A DNA stretch of 64,000 bases from Chryseobacterium gregarium DSM 19109 (GTDB lineage Bacteria > Bacteroidota > Bacteroidia > Flavobacteriales > Weeksellaceae): contig NZ_AUMU01000019.1 in NCBI RefSeq assembly GCF_000430845.1, positions 1 through 64,000 of the forward strand, given 5' to 3'. The notes beneath the pieces are model-generated. The model ran no database searches, was not told the origin of the DNA, and was given only the letters and a program-made list of their open reading frames with translations. Of this stretch, positions 36,905-45,076 are shown in pieces. Position numbers and translations under genes: made by a program. Each line of letters begins with the position of its first letter. Position 1 is the first letter of the stretch.

Positions 36905-37155
36905 AATCTCTTAAAAAGAGTTCTGGTAATGACAGCAAAAACAAAATCATTTAAACAAGTCAATGGATATTCTAAAATAAAAAATAATAATTGTAAATAG
37001 GCTAAATATATGCGCATATACTGATTAATCAAAAGAAAGAATATCGCTTGTTTAGAATATCTCTTATGAATGCAAACCATCTAAAATCAATTGCAAAACC
37101 CCTGAAAAACCATTTGATATCCCAAAATAAACTAATTTAGATTTTAATTTTGAAA

Positions 37156-37713
37156 ATGACAGCAACCTTTTTCCTGAAACAGGAAGAGTTCCGCAACTGG
37201 CTTGAAAAGAAGCATCAGACAGAAAAAGAACTGTTGGTCGGTTTTTACAAAGTCGGGACCGGAAAACCATCGATGACGTGGTCCGAATCGGTGGATCAGG
37301 CGTTGTGTTTCGGCTGGATTGACGGTGTGAGAAGATCAATTGACGAAGAAAGCTACAGCATCCGTTTTACGCCCAGAAAACCGACGAGCATCTGGAGCGC
37401 CGTTAATATTAAAAAAATGGAAGCACTGAAAAAAGCCGGCTTAATGACTGAAGTCGGGCAAAAAGCTTTTGAACTCAGAAAAGAGGAAAAGTCGGCCATT
37501 TATTCCCATGAAAAAGGGCTTGCCACGCTCGATCCTGAACTGGAAAAACAATTCAAATCCCATCCTGAAGCATGGAAATTTTTCAACAGCCAGGCTCCCT
37601 CTTATATAAAAGTCATGCTCCACTGGATCATGAGCGCCAAACAGGAGAAAACAAGGGTTTCAAGACTGGAGAAAACCATTCAGGTAAGTGAACTGGGAAA
37701 AAGAATGACATAG
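37156..37713 (+). CDS. YdeI/OmdA family protein (bacteriocin-protection type)
   Basis: A 185-residue soluble protein of the YdeI family. Recognisable blocks are 'FRNWLEKKHQTEKELLVGFYK', seen as the WL...H....ELWVGFYK-like opening, 'TWSESVDQALCFGWIDGVRRS', 'RFTPRKPTSIWSAVN' and 'FFNSQAPSYIKVMLHWI'. YdeI homologues have been linked to protection from cationic peptides and bacteriocins in enterobacteria; the biochemical role is not defined. ATG 37156 is chosen over a TTG two codons earlier. A TAATTTTG at 37145-37152 is too close to serve as a normal promoter. Confidence 0.85.
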   Translation: MTATFFLKQEEFRNWLEKKHQTEKELLVGFYKVGTGKPSMTWSESVDQALCFGWIDGVRRSIDEESYSIRFTPRKPTSIWSAVNIKKMEALKKAGLMTEVGQKAFELRKEEKSAIYSHEKGLATLDPELEKQFKSHPEAWKFFNSQAPSYIKVMLHWIMSAKQEKTRVSRLEKTIQVSELGKRMT

Positions 37714-38134
37714 CTGTAGTATGACTAAATTTATTATTTTTTCACTCTTTATTTTTGAGTTTTCAAATTTGTGTTTATTTACATTATTCAGAAACAAAAA
37801 TCAAAAAATGAAACCGATCAATATCATACGGAAATGCATCAGATCTCTCCATTATCTTAGGCCTGTATCTTATTTCCAGAGACTTCCCAGCCTTTATAAC
37901 AGATCATTTTATTAAAAATATCTGATCTTTAGCTCTTTTAAATCTTGTCATTACAGGTTATTTTTTCATGTTTTCTGCTATTAATTCACTTATCGAAAAA
38001 ATTCTTATTGTGCAGGGTTATTTTACGTATATCTTTATATTTTCTATTCTTTTATCATCTCAAGCGTCATTTATTATTTTTCCGTTATGGTTCTTATGAT
38101 GGTCTTAACCCTGGATTACTTTTAAAAATTATCA
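37714..38134. other. AT-rich stretch without a supported gene
   Basis: About 420 bases with low-complexity, hydrophobic-looking frames (for example ATG 37721, 64 codons; and an N-terminal extension of the next gene) but no start signals, domain or conserved motif. I see no RNA gene or repeat. It resembles decayed intergenic DNA between small orphan genes. Confidence 0.5.
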
Positions 38135-38142
38135 TAACTTTG
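38135..38142 (+). promoter_or_regulatory. -7 promoter box of the Imm22-like gene
   Basis: TAACTTTG matches TAnnTTTG. It predicts transcription from about 38149 and an 18-base leader before ATG 38167, so the much longer open frame upstream is not translated. Confidence 0.55.
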
Positions 38143-38166
38143 GCGTTCAAAATAAAGAATCAGTCA

Positions 38167-38565
38167 ATGAATACAGATACATTAGATTTTTGGATAGGAA
38201 ATTTCAACAGTGAAGAGGACTTTTATGATTTTGTAGAGGAAGATGAAAACTATTATCTTCTGGAAGAATCTGATGACACCTATATTTCAAAGTTTGCCGA
38301 ATCGCAGGATACCGTGTGGCTGGACCATGATTTTGTAGAATATGGTTTTGAGGACGGAGACCGGACATTTTATGAAAAGTTTTCAGACTATTCATTTGCG
38401 GAACAGTGGTTGCCTATTTTGCTGAACCGGATCAATGAACTCAATCTGAAATCTGACATCAATTCAATTATCTTTTTAAACAGAGGCCAGATTCCGAAGC
38501 CTGTTTCCGTAGAGAATGAAACGTTTTCCTTAACGTATGTGGGAGGAATTGAGTTTAGTGTTTAA
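38167..38565 (+). CDS. Imm22-like immunity protein
   Basis: A 132-residue very acidic soluble protein. The opening 'LDFWIGNFNSEEDFYDFVEE' and the later 'WLDHDFVEYGF' follow the pattern of Immunity protein 22 (W-x-G-x-F-x-S-E-E-x-L ... DHDF). The C-terminal half is strand-rich (NSIIFLNRGQI, FSLTYVGGIEF). Immunity proteins of this class protect against secreted polymorphic toxins, but no toxin is encoded beside it. The start is ATG 38167; upstream codons in frame encode an implausible hydrophobic tail. Confidence 0.6.
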   Translation: MNTDTLDFWIGNFNSEEDFYDFVEEDENYYLLEESDDTYISKFAESQDTVWLDHDFVEYGFEDGDRTFYEKFSDYSFAEQWLPILLNRINELNLKSDINSIIFLNRGQIPKPVSVENETFSLTYVGGIEFSV

Positions 38566-38659
38566 AATAGAGAAACTGAAAAAATTGTTCAGCCTGAAAT
38601 TGTTCGATAAGAATATCCTGTCTATTCTTATATTCATAAAGAAAATATCAACTTAAAAA

Positions 38660-39271
38660 ATGACGATGATTTCAAAAAAGCTTCTGATCCTCAATATTAT
38701 TGTTCTGATCTTTGTTTTTTGTGCCTATACTCTGGGAACAGCTTTTATTAATTACCCTTGGATCATGGATTTTTGGAGCTATATCCGGCTGAGTGATACT
38801 ATTTATCTTTTTATTGTACTGGCTTTTCTTGCTTTAGTTTCATGGATGATCAGTACTTTGAAAATTAAAAATCTTACTGCAAAAAACAAATTCCTTTTAA
38901 TCTATACTCTATTGTGTGGCTTACTGCTTGGTTATTTAATCTATACTTCCATTGATGCTTATCATTCAGCTGAAAAAGTGATTACACAAAGAGAGAATGA
39001 ATACATCCATCAGGCAGAAGAAGATATTAAAAATGACAGCGTTGTATTCAGATTTGCCGGAGGTTTTGCCATTGCTAATGACCTAGACGGAAAAATTGAT
39101 AGTATAGAACACGGATATGGAATCCATTATCAAAATACAGGCTGTATCATTGATGCTGTTGAAACCAAAGGGCATAAAAAGTATAAAGAAACCGTACAAC
39201 AATACCTGGAAAAGAGAAATGGTAAAGGCTGGGAAGAGCGAATGAAAAGAGCTATTGAAAAAATACAATAA
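38660..39271 (+). CDS. Membrane protein with C-terminal FEKKY-like domain
   Basis: A 203-residue protein with three hydrophobic helices (about 6-30, 45-65 and 78-100) and a soluble C-terminal domain of about 85 residues. That domain contains 'FAGGFAIAND', 'YGIHYQNTGCIID' and 'YLEKRNGKGWEERM', which I recall as the pattern of the Bacteroidota FEKKY domain; this is from memory. Function unknown. It ends in a 19-bp bidirectional terminator shared with polA. Confidence 0.6.
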   Translation: MTMISKKLLILNIIVLIFVFCAYTLGTAFINYPWIMDFWSYIRLSDTIYLFIVLAFLALVSWMISTLKIKNLTAKNKFLLIYTLLCGLLLGYLIYTSIDAYHSAEKVITQRENEYIHQAEEDIKNDSVVFRFAGGFAIANDLDGKIDSIEHGYGIHYQNTGCIIDAVETKGHKKYKETVQQYLEKRNGKGWEERMKRAIEKIQ

Positions 39272-39290
39272 TATTTTACTCTTGAGAAAT

Positions 39291-39336
39291 AGAAATAACA
39301 AAACTTTCACTAATCAATGAAAGTTTTGTTATTTCT
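39291..39336. terminator. Bidirectional terminator between the FEKKY-like gene and polA
   Basis: A perfect 19-bp stem, AGAAATAACAAAACTTTCA/TGAAAGTTTTGTTATTTCT, with an eight-base loop between convergent genes. T-rich on both 3' sides. Confidence 0.92.
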
Positions 39337-39353
39337 ATTTTAAGGTTATTAAC

Positions 39354-42191
39354 TTAATGTGCTTCCAGCCAGTTGTCCCCTACGCCCACCTCAACCAGCA
39401 ACGGAACCCGGGTTTCAATGGCGGCTTCCATTTCCATTTTAATAATATTGGTAGCAAGTGCTACCTCATCAACCGGAGATTCGAAGACCAATTCGTCATG
39501 AACCTGCAGCAGCATTCTGGTCTGCAGTTTTTCTTTTTCCAGTTCTTTCTGAATTTTAATCATGGCCATTTTCACCACGTCTGCGGCACTTCCCTGTATC
39601 GGTGCATTTACCGCGTTTCTTTCGGCATGTCCCCTTACCACAAAATTTCCGGAATTAATATCTTTTAAATGACGTTTCCTTCCTAAAATGGTTTCCACAT
39701 ACCCGATTTCGCGTGCTTTTTTTACCTGTTCCGCCATATATTCCTTTAAATTAGGATAGGTGGCAAAATAGGCTTCGATCATCTGCTTGGCTTCGCTTCT
39801 GGACAATCCCGTCTGTTCAGCCAATGCAAAAGCACCCTGGCCGTAGAGGATCCCGAAGTTCACGGTTTTTGCCTGTCCTCTCTGGGTTTTGGAAACTTCT
39901 TCCAATGGAATATTAAATAACCTGGCTGCGGTAGAAGCGTGAATATCTTCTCCGTCCTGAAACGCTTTGATCATGTTTTCCTCACCGGAAATTTCGGCAA
40001 TCAAACGAAGTTCGATCTGTGAATAATCGGCAGAAATGATCTTTTTCCCTTCTCCGGCAACAAACGCTCCACGGATCTGCTGTCCTCTCAGCGTCCGGAT
40101 CGGGATATTCTGAAGGTTGGGATTCACGCTTGCCAGACGCCCTGTTGCAGCGGTGGTCTGCGAGAAATTCGTATGTACGCGGTTATCCGTCTTTTCAATC
40201 TGTGACGGCAGTGCATCGACATACGTCGATTTTAATTTCTGATAGGTCCTGTATTCCAGGATATGCTTGATGATTTCGTGTTTTGAAGACAGTTTCTGAA
40301 GAATATCTTCCGAAGTGGCATACTGGCCGGTTTTGGTTTTTTTTGCTTTCGGGTCCAGTTCCATTTTTTCAAACAGGATTTCTCCCAGCTGTTTGGGTGA
40401 GTTCATATTGAATTCTTCCCCGGAAAGCTCAAAAATCTTTGATTCCAGCTGCCTTAGATCATTTTCAAGGTCAATGCTTTCCTGGGCCAGCCATTTTTCA
40501 TCGAGTGAAATCCCGGCGAGTTCCATTTTAGCCAAAACTTCCATTAAAGGCATTTCTATGTTAAAGAAGAGATCTTCCAGGTTTTCCTTTTTCAGCTGCG
40601 GCGCAAACAATTCATACAGCTGAAAAGTTACATCGGCATCCTCCGCAGCGTAATCTGTCTGTGTCCTGAGATCCGCATCCCTGAAATTACCTTGGTTTTT
40701 CCCTTTTTTGCCGATGATGGTTTCAATGGAAACGGGTTTATAGCTCAAGTACATTTCTGAAAGGTAATCCATTCCATGCCTTCCGTCCGGATTCAGAAGG
40801 TAATGCGCGATCATGGTATCGAACATGGCGCCTTTTACGGTAATATGGTACCGCTGAAGGATTTTGTAATCAAATTTTAAATTGTGGGCGACTTTTACCA
40901 GGTCTTCTTTCTCAAAAAACGGCCTGAAAATTTCCAGGGTCTGTAAAACTTCACTCTGATCCTCCGGTAAAGGAATATAGTACGCCAGCCCTTTTTTATA
41001 AGAAAAACTCATTCCTACCAGTTCGGCTTCCAGCTCATTGAGTGAAGTGGTTTCTGTATCAAAACATACTACCTTTTGTTTAAGTAGGTTATTCACCAGC
41101 ATCTTCTGGGCCTTCGGATTATCAACAAACTGGTACAGGTGGTCGTTGTGCTCAATGGTGGATTTTGTAGCCGTTTCCTGCTCCAGTTCTTCATAAGTGG
41201 CAAAAAGATCCAGCTGACCCACGGCTTGGGCTACTTTCTGCTGAGGAGTTTCCGCTGCTTTGATTTCCGCTTCTGCCGATACAGCAGTTCCGGTTGCAGC
41301 CGGTGCAAAAGCCCTGTACAGGTTTTCATAGAGCCTTCTGAATTCAATTTCATCGAAAACCTCTTTTACTTTTTCAAAATCGGGAGTATCAAGGTCATAT
41401 TGTTCCTGATGGAATTCCACCGGTACATCACAGATAATAGTAGCTAATTTTTTAGACAAAATTCCTCTCTCTGCGGATGCCTCCACTTTTTCTTTCAGTT
41501 TTCCTTTGAGTTCGTGGGTATTGGCTAAAAGGGTTTCAATATTTCCGTATTCTTTAAGGAATTTCATAGCGGTCTTTTCACCTACCCCTTCAAGCCCCGG
41601 AATATTATCCACGGAATCGCCCATCATCGCAAGAAAATCGATTACCTGTTTCGGGTTTTCGATCTGGTATTTGGCTTTTATTTCTTCAACACCGAGAATT
41701 TCCACTTCGCTTCCTTTCAGTCCCGGCTTGTATATTTTAATTTTATCCGTCACCAACTGGGCAAAATCTTTATCCGGGGTTACCATAAAAGTGGTATAGC
41801 CTTCTTTTTCAGCTTTACAGGCAATGGTTCCGATCACATCATCCGCTTCATAGCCCGGCACACCCAAAATAGGGATATGCATCGCCTGCAGAATCCTGTG
41901 AATATATGGGATGGCTGCCTTAATTGCTTCCGGTGTTTCGCTCCTGTTCGCTTTATACTCAAGAAAATCCACGGTTCTGATGCTGGCTTCCCCTACATCA
42001 AAAACAACCGCCAGATGGGATGGCCTTTCTCTTCTGATGAGCTCAATCAGGGAATTGCTGAATCCGAAAATCGCAGAAGTATCCAGCCCTTTACTGGTAA
42101 GCCTCGGGTTCCTGATCAGTGCATAATATCCTCTGAAAATCATTGCATAGGCATCAATAAGAAATAGCCTTTTATCTTGTGTCGCGTCCAT
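39354..42191 (-). CDS. polA: DNA polymerase I
   Basis: PolA fills gaps in repair and removes Okazaki primers. The 945-residue protein has three domains. The 5'-3' exonuclease (1-290) shows 'LFLIDAYAMIFRGYYA', 'GYEADDVIGT', 'TPDKDFAQLV' and 'DNIPGLEGVGEKTA'. The 3'-5' proofreading domain (about 350-540) keeps the DxE metal motif in 'CFDTETTSLN' and 'VAHNLKFDYKIL'. The polymerase domain (about 560-945) has 'ADYSQIELRLIAEI', the O helix 'QRGQAKTVNFGILYGQG' and 'LQVHDELVFE'. The start is taken at ATG 42191: the promoter box (42207-42214) would place transcription start at about 42200, on top of the alternative ATG 42200. Confidence 0.97.
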   Translation of the reverse strand: MDATQDKRLFLIDAYAMIFRGYYALIRNPRLTSKGLDTSAIFGFSNSLIELIRRERPSHLAVVFDVGEASIRTVDFLEYKANRSETPEAIKAAIPYIHRILQAMHIPILGVPGYEADDVIGTIACKAEKEGYTTFMVTPDKDFAQLVTDKIKIYKPGLKGSEVEILGVEEIKAKYQIENPKQVIDFLAMMGDSVDNIPGLEGVGEKTAMKFLKEYGNIETLLANTHELKGKLKEKVEASAERGILSKKLATIICDVPVEFHQEQYDLDTPDFEKVKEVFDEIEFRRLYENLYRAFAPAATGTAVSAEAEIKAAETPQQKVAQAVGQLDLFATYEELEQETATKSTIEHNDHLYQFVDNPKAQKMLVNNLLKQKVVCFDTETTSLNELEAELVGMSFSYKKGLAYYIPLPEDQSEVLQTLEIFRPFFEKEDLVKVAHNLKFDYKILQRYHITVKGAMFDTMIAHYLLNPDGRHGMDYLSEMYLSYKPVSIETIIGKKGKNQGNFRDADLRTQTDYAAEDADVTFQLYELFAPQLKKENLEDLFFNIEMPLMEVLAKMELAGISLDEKWLAQESIDLENDLRQLESKIFELSGEEFNMNSPKQLGEILFEKMELDPKAKKTKTGQYATSEDILQKLSSKHEIIKHILEYRTYQKLKSTYVDALPSQIEKTDNRVHTNFSQTTAATGRLASVNPNLQNIPIRTLRGQQIRGAFVAGEGKKIISADYSQIELRLIAEISGEENMIKAFQDGEDIHASTAARLFNIPLEEVSKTQRGQAKTVNFGILYGQGAFALAEQTGLSRSEAKQMIEAYFATYPNLKEYMAEQVKKAREIGYVETILGRKRHLKDINSGNFVVRGHAERNAVNAPIQGSAADVVKMAMIKIQKELEKEKLQTRMLLQVHDELVFESPVDEVALATNIIKMEMEAAIETRVPLLVEVGVGDNWLEAH

Positions 42192-42206
42192 ATTTTTCAT
42201 AAAGAA

Positions 42207-42214
42207 CAAATATA
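42207..42214 (-). promoter_or_regulatory. -7 promoter box of polA
   Basis: Minus-strand TATATTTG matches TAnnTTTG, about 15 bases before ATG 42191. The remaining gap to 42429 shows no gene. Confidence 0.5.
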
Positions 42215-42429
42215 AGAAATTAGTTTTCTTTTTCCCGAAACTACCTTCGATGGAAATGGATTTAACAGTTTATCTAACAGGAAGTGTGATAAGAAATTTG
42301 TATTGAAGTTTTGAAAGGATTCATGTGAAAATCTGATGTTGTATTAAACTAAGCACTGACTTCATAAAGTGTAAACAGAATGTTTATTGCAGTATGCCTT
42401 AGGGATTTTTATTCATTTCTGCACGGTAA

Positions 42430-42456
42430 TAAAAAAAGACTTCATTTTTGAAGTCT
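42430..42456 (-). terminator. Terminator of the Imm51-like gene
   Basis: On the minus strand AGACTTC-AAAAAT-GAAGTCT is followed by TTTTTTT, 14 bases after the stop codon. Confidence 0.9.
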
Positions 42457-42469
42457 GATGTGTCATTTT

Positions 42470-42820
42470 TTAATCCAGTTCTGCTTTTAAAAATAAATCC
42501 TGAATCTGTATTTCGTCCTCGCATGTTTTTTTAAAGTCTGTTATAAATTCTTTCAGGATTTCCGGATTTGATGAATAGGCACAGAACATATCCGCTTCGG
42601 GATCAAATTTAATTTCCTCTGACAGATCAGGCCTTTTTTCTTCTACAAAAACTTTTGCCAAAGATACCCAATCATATCCGTTGCCTTCAAAACCTTCATC
42701 TTTTCTCCACTCAAAAATTTCGGGTTTATACATTCCTGCATTTAAACATACTGAAAAAGTTTTTTCTGAAGCTACCCAAAAAAAGGGCTTAATTGCTGTT
42801 TCAAAATTGTAGGCTTCCAT
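42470..42820 (-). CDS. Imm51-like immunity protein
   Basis: A 116-residue acidic soluble protein. 'GYDWVSLAKVFVEEKRPDL' followed by 'IKFDPEADMFCAYSSNPEIL' matches the pattern I know from Immunity protein 51, as does the opening 'PFFWVASEKTFSVCLNAG'. It has its own terminator. The nearest T6SS gene (tssD1) lies upstream on the same strand but is separated by a terminator, so no cognate toxin is evident. Confidence 0.7.
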   Translation of the reverse strand: MEAYNFETAIKPFFWVASEKTFSVCLNAGMYKPEIFEWRKDEGFEGNGYDWVSLAKVFVEEKRPDLSEEIKFDPEADMFCAYSSNPEILKEFITDFKKTCEDEIQIQDLFLKAELD

Positions 42821-42956
42821 ACTGTTTTATTATTTTGATTGATTCATAAAGATAATAAATTTCTTTTTTGACCTGCCATATTATAACATTTCTTAACTCT
42901 TTTATGAGTTTGTTATTTGCTTTTTATATTTCAGATTATCTTTCTGCAACCGTTTC

Positions 42957-43008
42957 CTAAAAAAACAAAAACAGAACAGTTCGCTCTGTATGAGATGAAC
43001 TGTTCTGT
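42957..43008 (-). terminator. Terminator of tssD1
   Basis: ACAGAACAGTTC/GAACTGTTCTGT forms a 12-bp stem with a 14-base loop; on the minus strand it is followed by TTTTTGTTTTTTT. It lies 38 bases after the tssD1 stop. Confidence 0.9.
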
Positions 43009-43045
43009 TATGAATGTATTGCTATTGGAATGATTTTCCGCAGGA

Positions 43046-43459
43046 TTAGTTACTGCTGCCACCTGGCCAAAGCCCCTGGTAATTGGAAGTACCGTAGTCT
43101 ATGGTTTCAGCACTTACGATAAAACTGATCAGCATACTGTTTTCATCTACCGCATCGAAGTCTACTTCGTGCTGGATTACATATCCGTTATTCCAATTCA
43201 GAGTAATCAATGTACCTTCTTCATGAGACTTGTTGAATGTGATTTCACCGGTGGTCGGCTTGTATTTACCGTTCAGTAAACTCTCAAGGATGTCTGATTT
43301 TTCAGTTGCCTCTACCGTAACTTTAATAATTGCATTGGAAGGATCTGAAGCTACTCTCCCGGATACATCCGTAGATCTTGATACGCTGTAGTTCAGTTTT
43401 AATAATTTTTGTCCTTCACCGCCGTTGAATTTTAAGATTCCTCTTGAATTTGCTGCCAT
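43046..43459 (-). CDS. tssD: T6SS tube protein TssD (Hcp), copy 1
   Basis: TssD/Hcp hexamers stack into the inner tube that the contractile sheath fires. The 137-residue protein is of the Bacteroidota subtype: 'GILKFNGGEGQKLLKLNYSV', 'PTTGEITFNKSHEEGTLIT' and 'NSMLISFIVSAETIDYG'. It is almost identical to the copy at 48820-49224 except for scattered conservative changes and a different, slightly longer C-terminus (NYQGLWPGGSSN). It has its own promoter with a two-site operator shared with the other copy, and its own terminator. Highly expressed tube subunits are often transcribed separately, as here. Confidence 0.93.
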   Translation of the reverse strand: MAANSRGILKFNGGEGQKLLKLNYSVSRSTDVSGRVASDPSNAIIKVTVEATEKSDILESLLNGKYKPTTGEITFNKSHEEGTLITLNWNNGYVIQHEVDFDAVDENSMLISFIVSAETIDYGTSNYQGLWPGGSSN

Positions 43460-43520
43460 AATTGTAAATTTAAATCGTTAATATTTTGTGATTTGGTATA
43501 TTTTGTATGATTTATTGATT

Positions 43521-43528
43521 CAAAGATA
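43521..43528 (-). promoter_or_regulatory. -7 promoter box of tssD1
   Basis: Minus-strand TATCTTTG matches TAnnTTTG. It predicts a leader of about 55 bases. The same box occurs at tssD2 at the same distance from the upstream repeats. Confidence 0.65.
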
Positions 43529-43580
43529 GACCTCCTTTTTTTATTATGAAACTATTTATACATCAATCTCATTTTTTGTA

Positions 43581-43613
43581 GTAATTCTACGATTGGGTGT
43601 AGTAGTTCTACGA
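43581..43613 (-). promoter_or_regulatory. Two-site operator upstream of tssD1
   Basis: Two copies of a 12-bp site, plus-strand GTAATTCTACGA (43581-43592) and GTAGTTCTACGA (43602-43613), start 21 bp apart, two helical turns. The first ends 52 bp from the -7 box. tssD2 has the same sites with the same 21-bp and 52-bp spacings. On the coding strand each reads TCGTAGAAYTAC. This is most simply a binding site for a dimeric or paired activator. Confidence 0.6.
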
Positions 43614-43748
43614 CTTTAGAAATTTTTTCAAAATTAAACTATTGATAATCATATATTTAATTTTTAATAATTCAAAATAACAAGAAAGTCAACACGGAAT
43701 GAAAAATACGTTTTTAATTTATTCTGCATTTAATGAGATTTGGCTATT

Positions 43749-43967
43749 CTATCCTTCATTATTTAAAAATTCAGTTTTTGAATTTTTTCGCTTTGTATCT
43801 CCCGGCATTTCTGAATGGATATTCATATTATTTGTAAGGCTCCTTAATCTGAAATTATTTTTATAGACTCTGATACTGTCTGCCGGTACCGGCTGATTAT
43901 TAATCATGATTCTATGCTGTGGTTGTGTAAGTTCCCCGGAAATACTACAATTGTATAAAAACTCATT
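43749..43967 (-). pseudogene. C-terminal remnant of a DUF2931 gene duplicate
   Basis: A 72-codon frame without a start, just after the stop of the intact DUF2931 gene. Its 'RIMINNQPVPADSIRVYKN' corresponds to 'QLFLNGQPLKIDSIRIYQW' at the end of the intact protein. It is therefore a leftover of a tandem copy, or of a longer ancestor, extended by an unrelated polar tail. No promoter or start codon belongs to it. Confidence 0.6.
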
Positions 43968-43978
43968 TCAGAATTAAT

Positions 43979-45076
43979 CTATTTATAACCCTCTTTGTAA
44001 TCCCCCTCCCATTGATAGATACGGATACTGTCAATCTTCAGCGGCTGACCATTCAGGAAAAGCTGTATGAAACTGTTATCAGAGGCTATCTTTACCTGAA
44101 GATCTATTTTATCTCCGGCCCTGTCAAAAGCTTCATTCATTTCTGTCCAGTTGAAAAAAGCTCTTGCATTGAATTTTTCATTTTTTGCTTTACCTGTTTC
44201 CCAAAAGAATACCATTTCTTTTGGTACAGCCCTTTTCTTGTAGGGAATATTAAGCACCCAGGGCCGCAAAGTGCTTTCTTTTTCTCCATTATAAGTATAG
44301 TTCAACACCTCAAACAGACGGAATTTTGGATTTTCTGAAGTTACTACAGGACGCCAGGTATAATGCTGCCTGTAATCATCCCATTCTTTCGGAGAAGCCC
44401 CAGGCATAGCCAATTGTTTTCTGGCCTCTTCATAACGTTCCGGACTGATGCGGTACATCTGCATATATTTTTCTCTGGCTTTTGCAATTGTTGCTTTATC
44501 ATTAATAATTGTTGCTTGGTAACGTCCCAGTTCTATACGGGTTAGACCAAAGTTCAGCCACACCACCACCATACCTTTCGGAGCAAAACCGAAAACAAGA
44601 CCACTAAAGCTATCATAAGCATTTTTCCCGTTTTTCGCTTTATAGCCTCTGCCCAGTCTTTTATATTTTTTGGTTTCGCCTTCTAAATCGTCCCATCTTG
44701 CATATGCTCTTTCCATATAGTCTTTTATAGTATCCACAGGAAAATCTATATTCAGATGATAAAATTGGTCTTCATATCTTGAATAATAGGTGATATCTGC
44801 CCCTATGGGAGTACCATATTGATCTGTCCAGCCTTTACCCGAATCTCCCCAGTTGCCGGAAGAACCGCCATAAGGCAAACCTGCATGTATCCCTTCCAAG
44901 GTTTTAATTTTATCAAAGACAGGCTCTACCCTATATTGTGTAGCCGGAGAACTTATTTCTACCTGAAATGCTAATTTTTCTTCTTTCATTTTCTGACAGT
45001 GTATCAGATTAATACAGAGTATAAAACAAATTGTATACTGCAGTAATCTTTTAATTGTTTTCTTTACGTTATCCAT
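43979..45076 (-). CDS. DUF2931 family lipoprotein, probable immunity to the DUF2235 effector
   Basis: A 365-residue lipoprotein: hydrophobic signal (about 10-26) with lipobox 'INLIHC' and Cys27. The rest matches what I know as DUF2931, with 'GKGWTDQYGTPIGADITYYSRYEDQFYHL', seen here as a GTPIGADITYYS core, 'GMVVVWLNFGLTRIE' and 'EMVFFWETGK'. It overlaps the end of the DUF2235 lipase gene by 8 bases, so the two are translationally coupled. A periplasm-facing lipoprotein next to a lipase effector is the usual layout of an immunity protein. ATG 45076 is used; an upstream TTG-class start at 45106 would overlap by 38 bases and precede the signal with charged residues. Confidence 0.8.
   Translation of the reverse strand: MDNVKKTIKRLLQYTICFILCINLIHCQKMKEEKLAFQVEISSPATQYRVEPVFDKIKTLEGIHAGLPYGGSSGNWGDSGKGWTDQYGTPIGADITYYSRYEDQFYHLNIDFPVDTIKDYMERAYARWDDLEGETKKYKRLGRGYKAKNGKNAYDSFSGLVFGFAPKGMVVVWLNFGLTRIELGRYQATIINDKATIAKAREKYMQMYRISPERYEEARKQLAMPGASPKEWDDYRQHYTWRPVVTSENPKFRLFEVLNYTYNGEKESTLRPWVLNIPYKKRAVPKEMVFFWETGKAKNEKFNARAFFNWTEMNEAFDRAGDKIDLQVKIASDNSFIQLFLNGQPLKIDSIRIYQWEGDYKEGYK

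Noticed and set aside
37145-37152. TAATTTTG box directly before the YdeI start.
   Set aside because: Transcription would begin at or after the ATG; it is probably a chance match in AT-rich DNA.
37721-37915. A 64-codon frame after the YdeI gene.
   Set aside because: Composition typical of AT-rich non-coding DNA, no promoter box and no recognisable domain.
37945-38166. N-terminal extension of the Imm22-like gene giving a 206-residue hydrophobic-then-acidic protein.
   Set aside because: The promoter box at 38135-38142 lies inside it, and the family motif begins right at ATG 38167.
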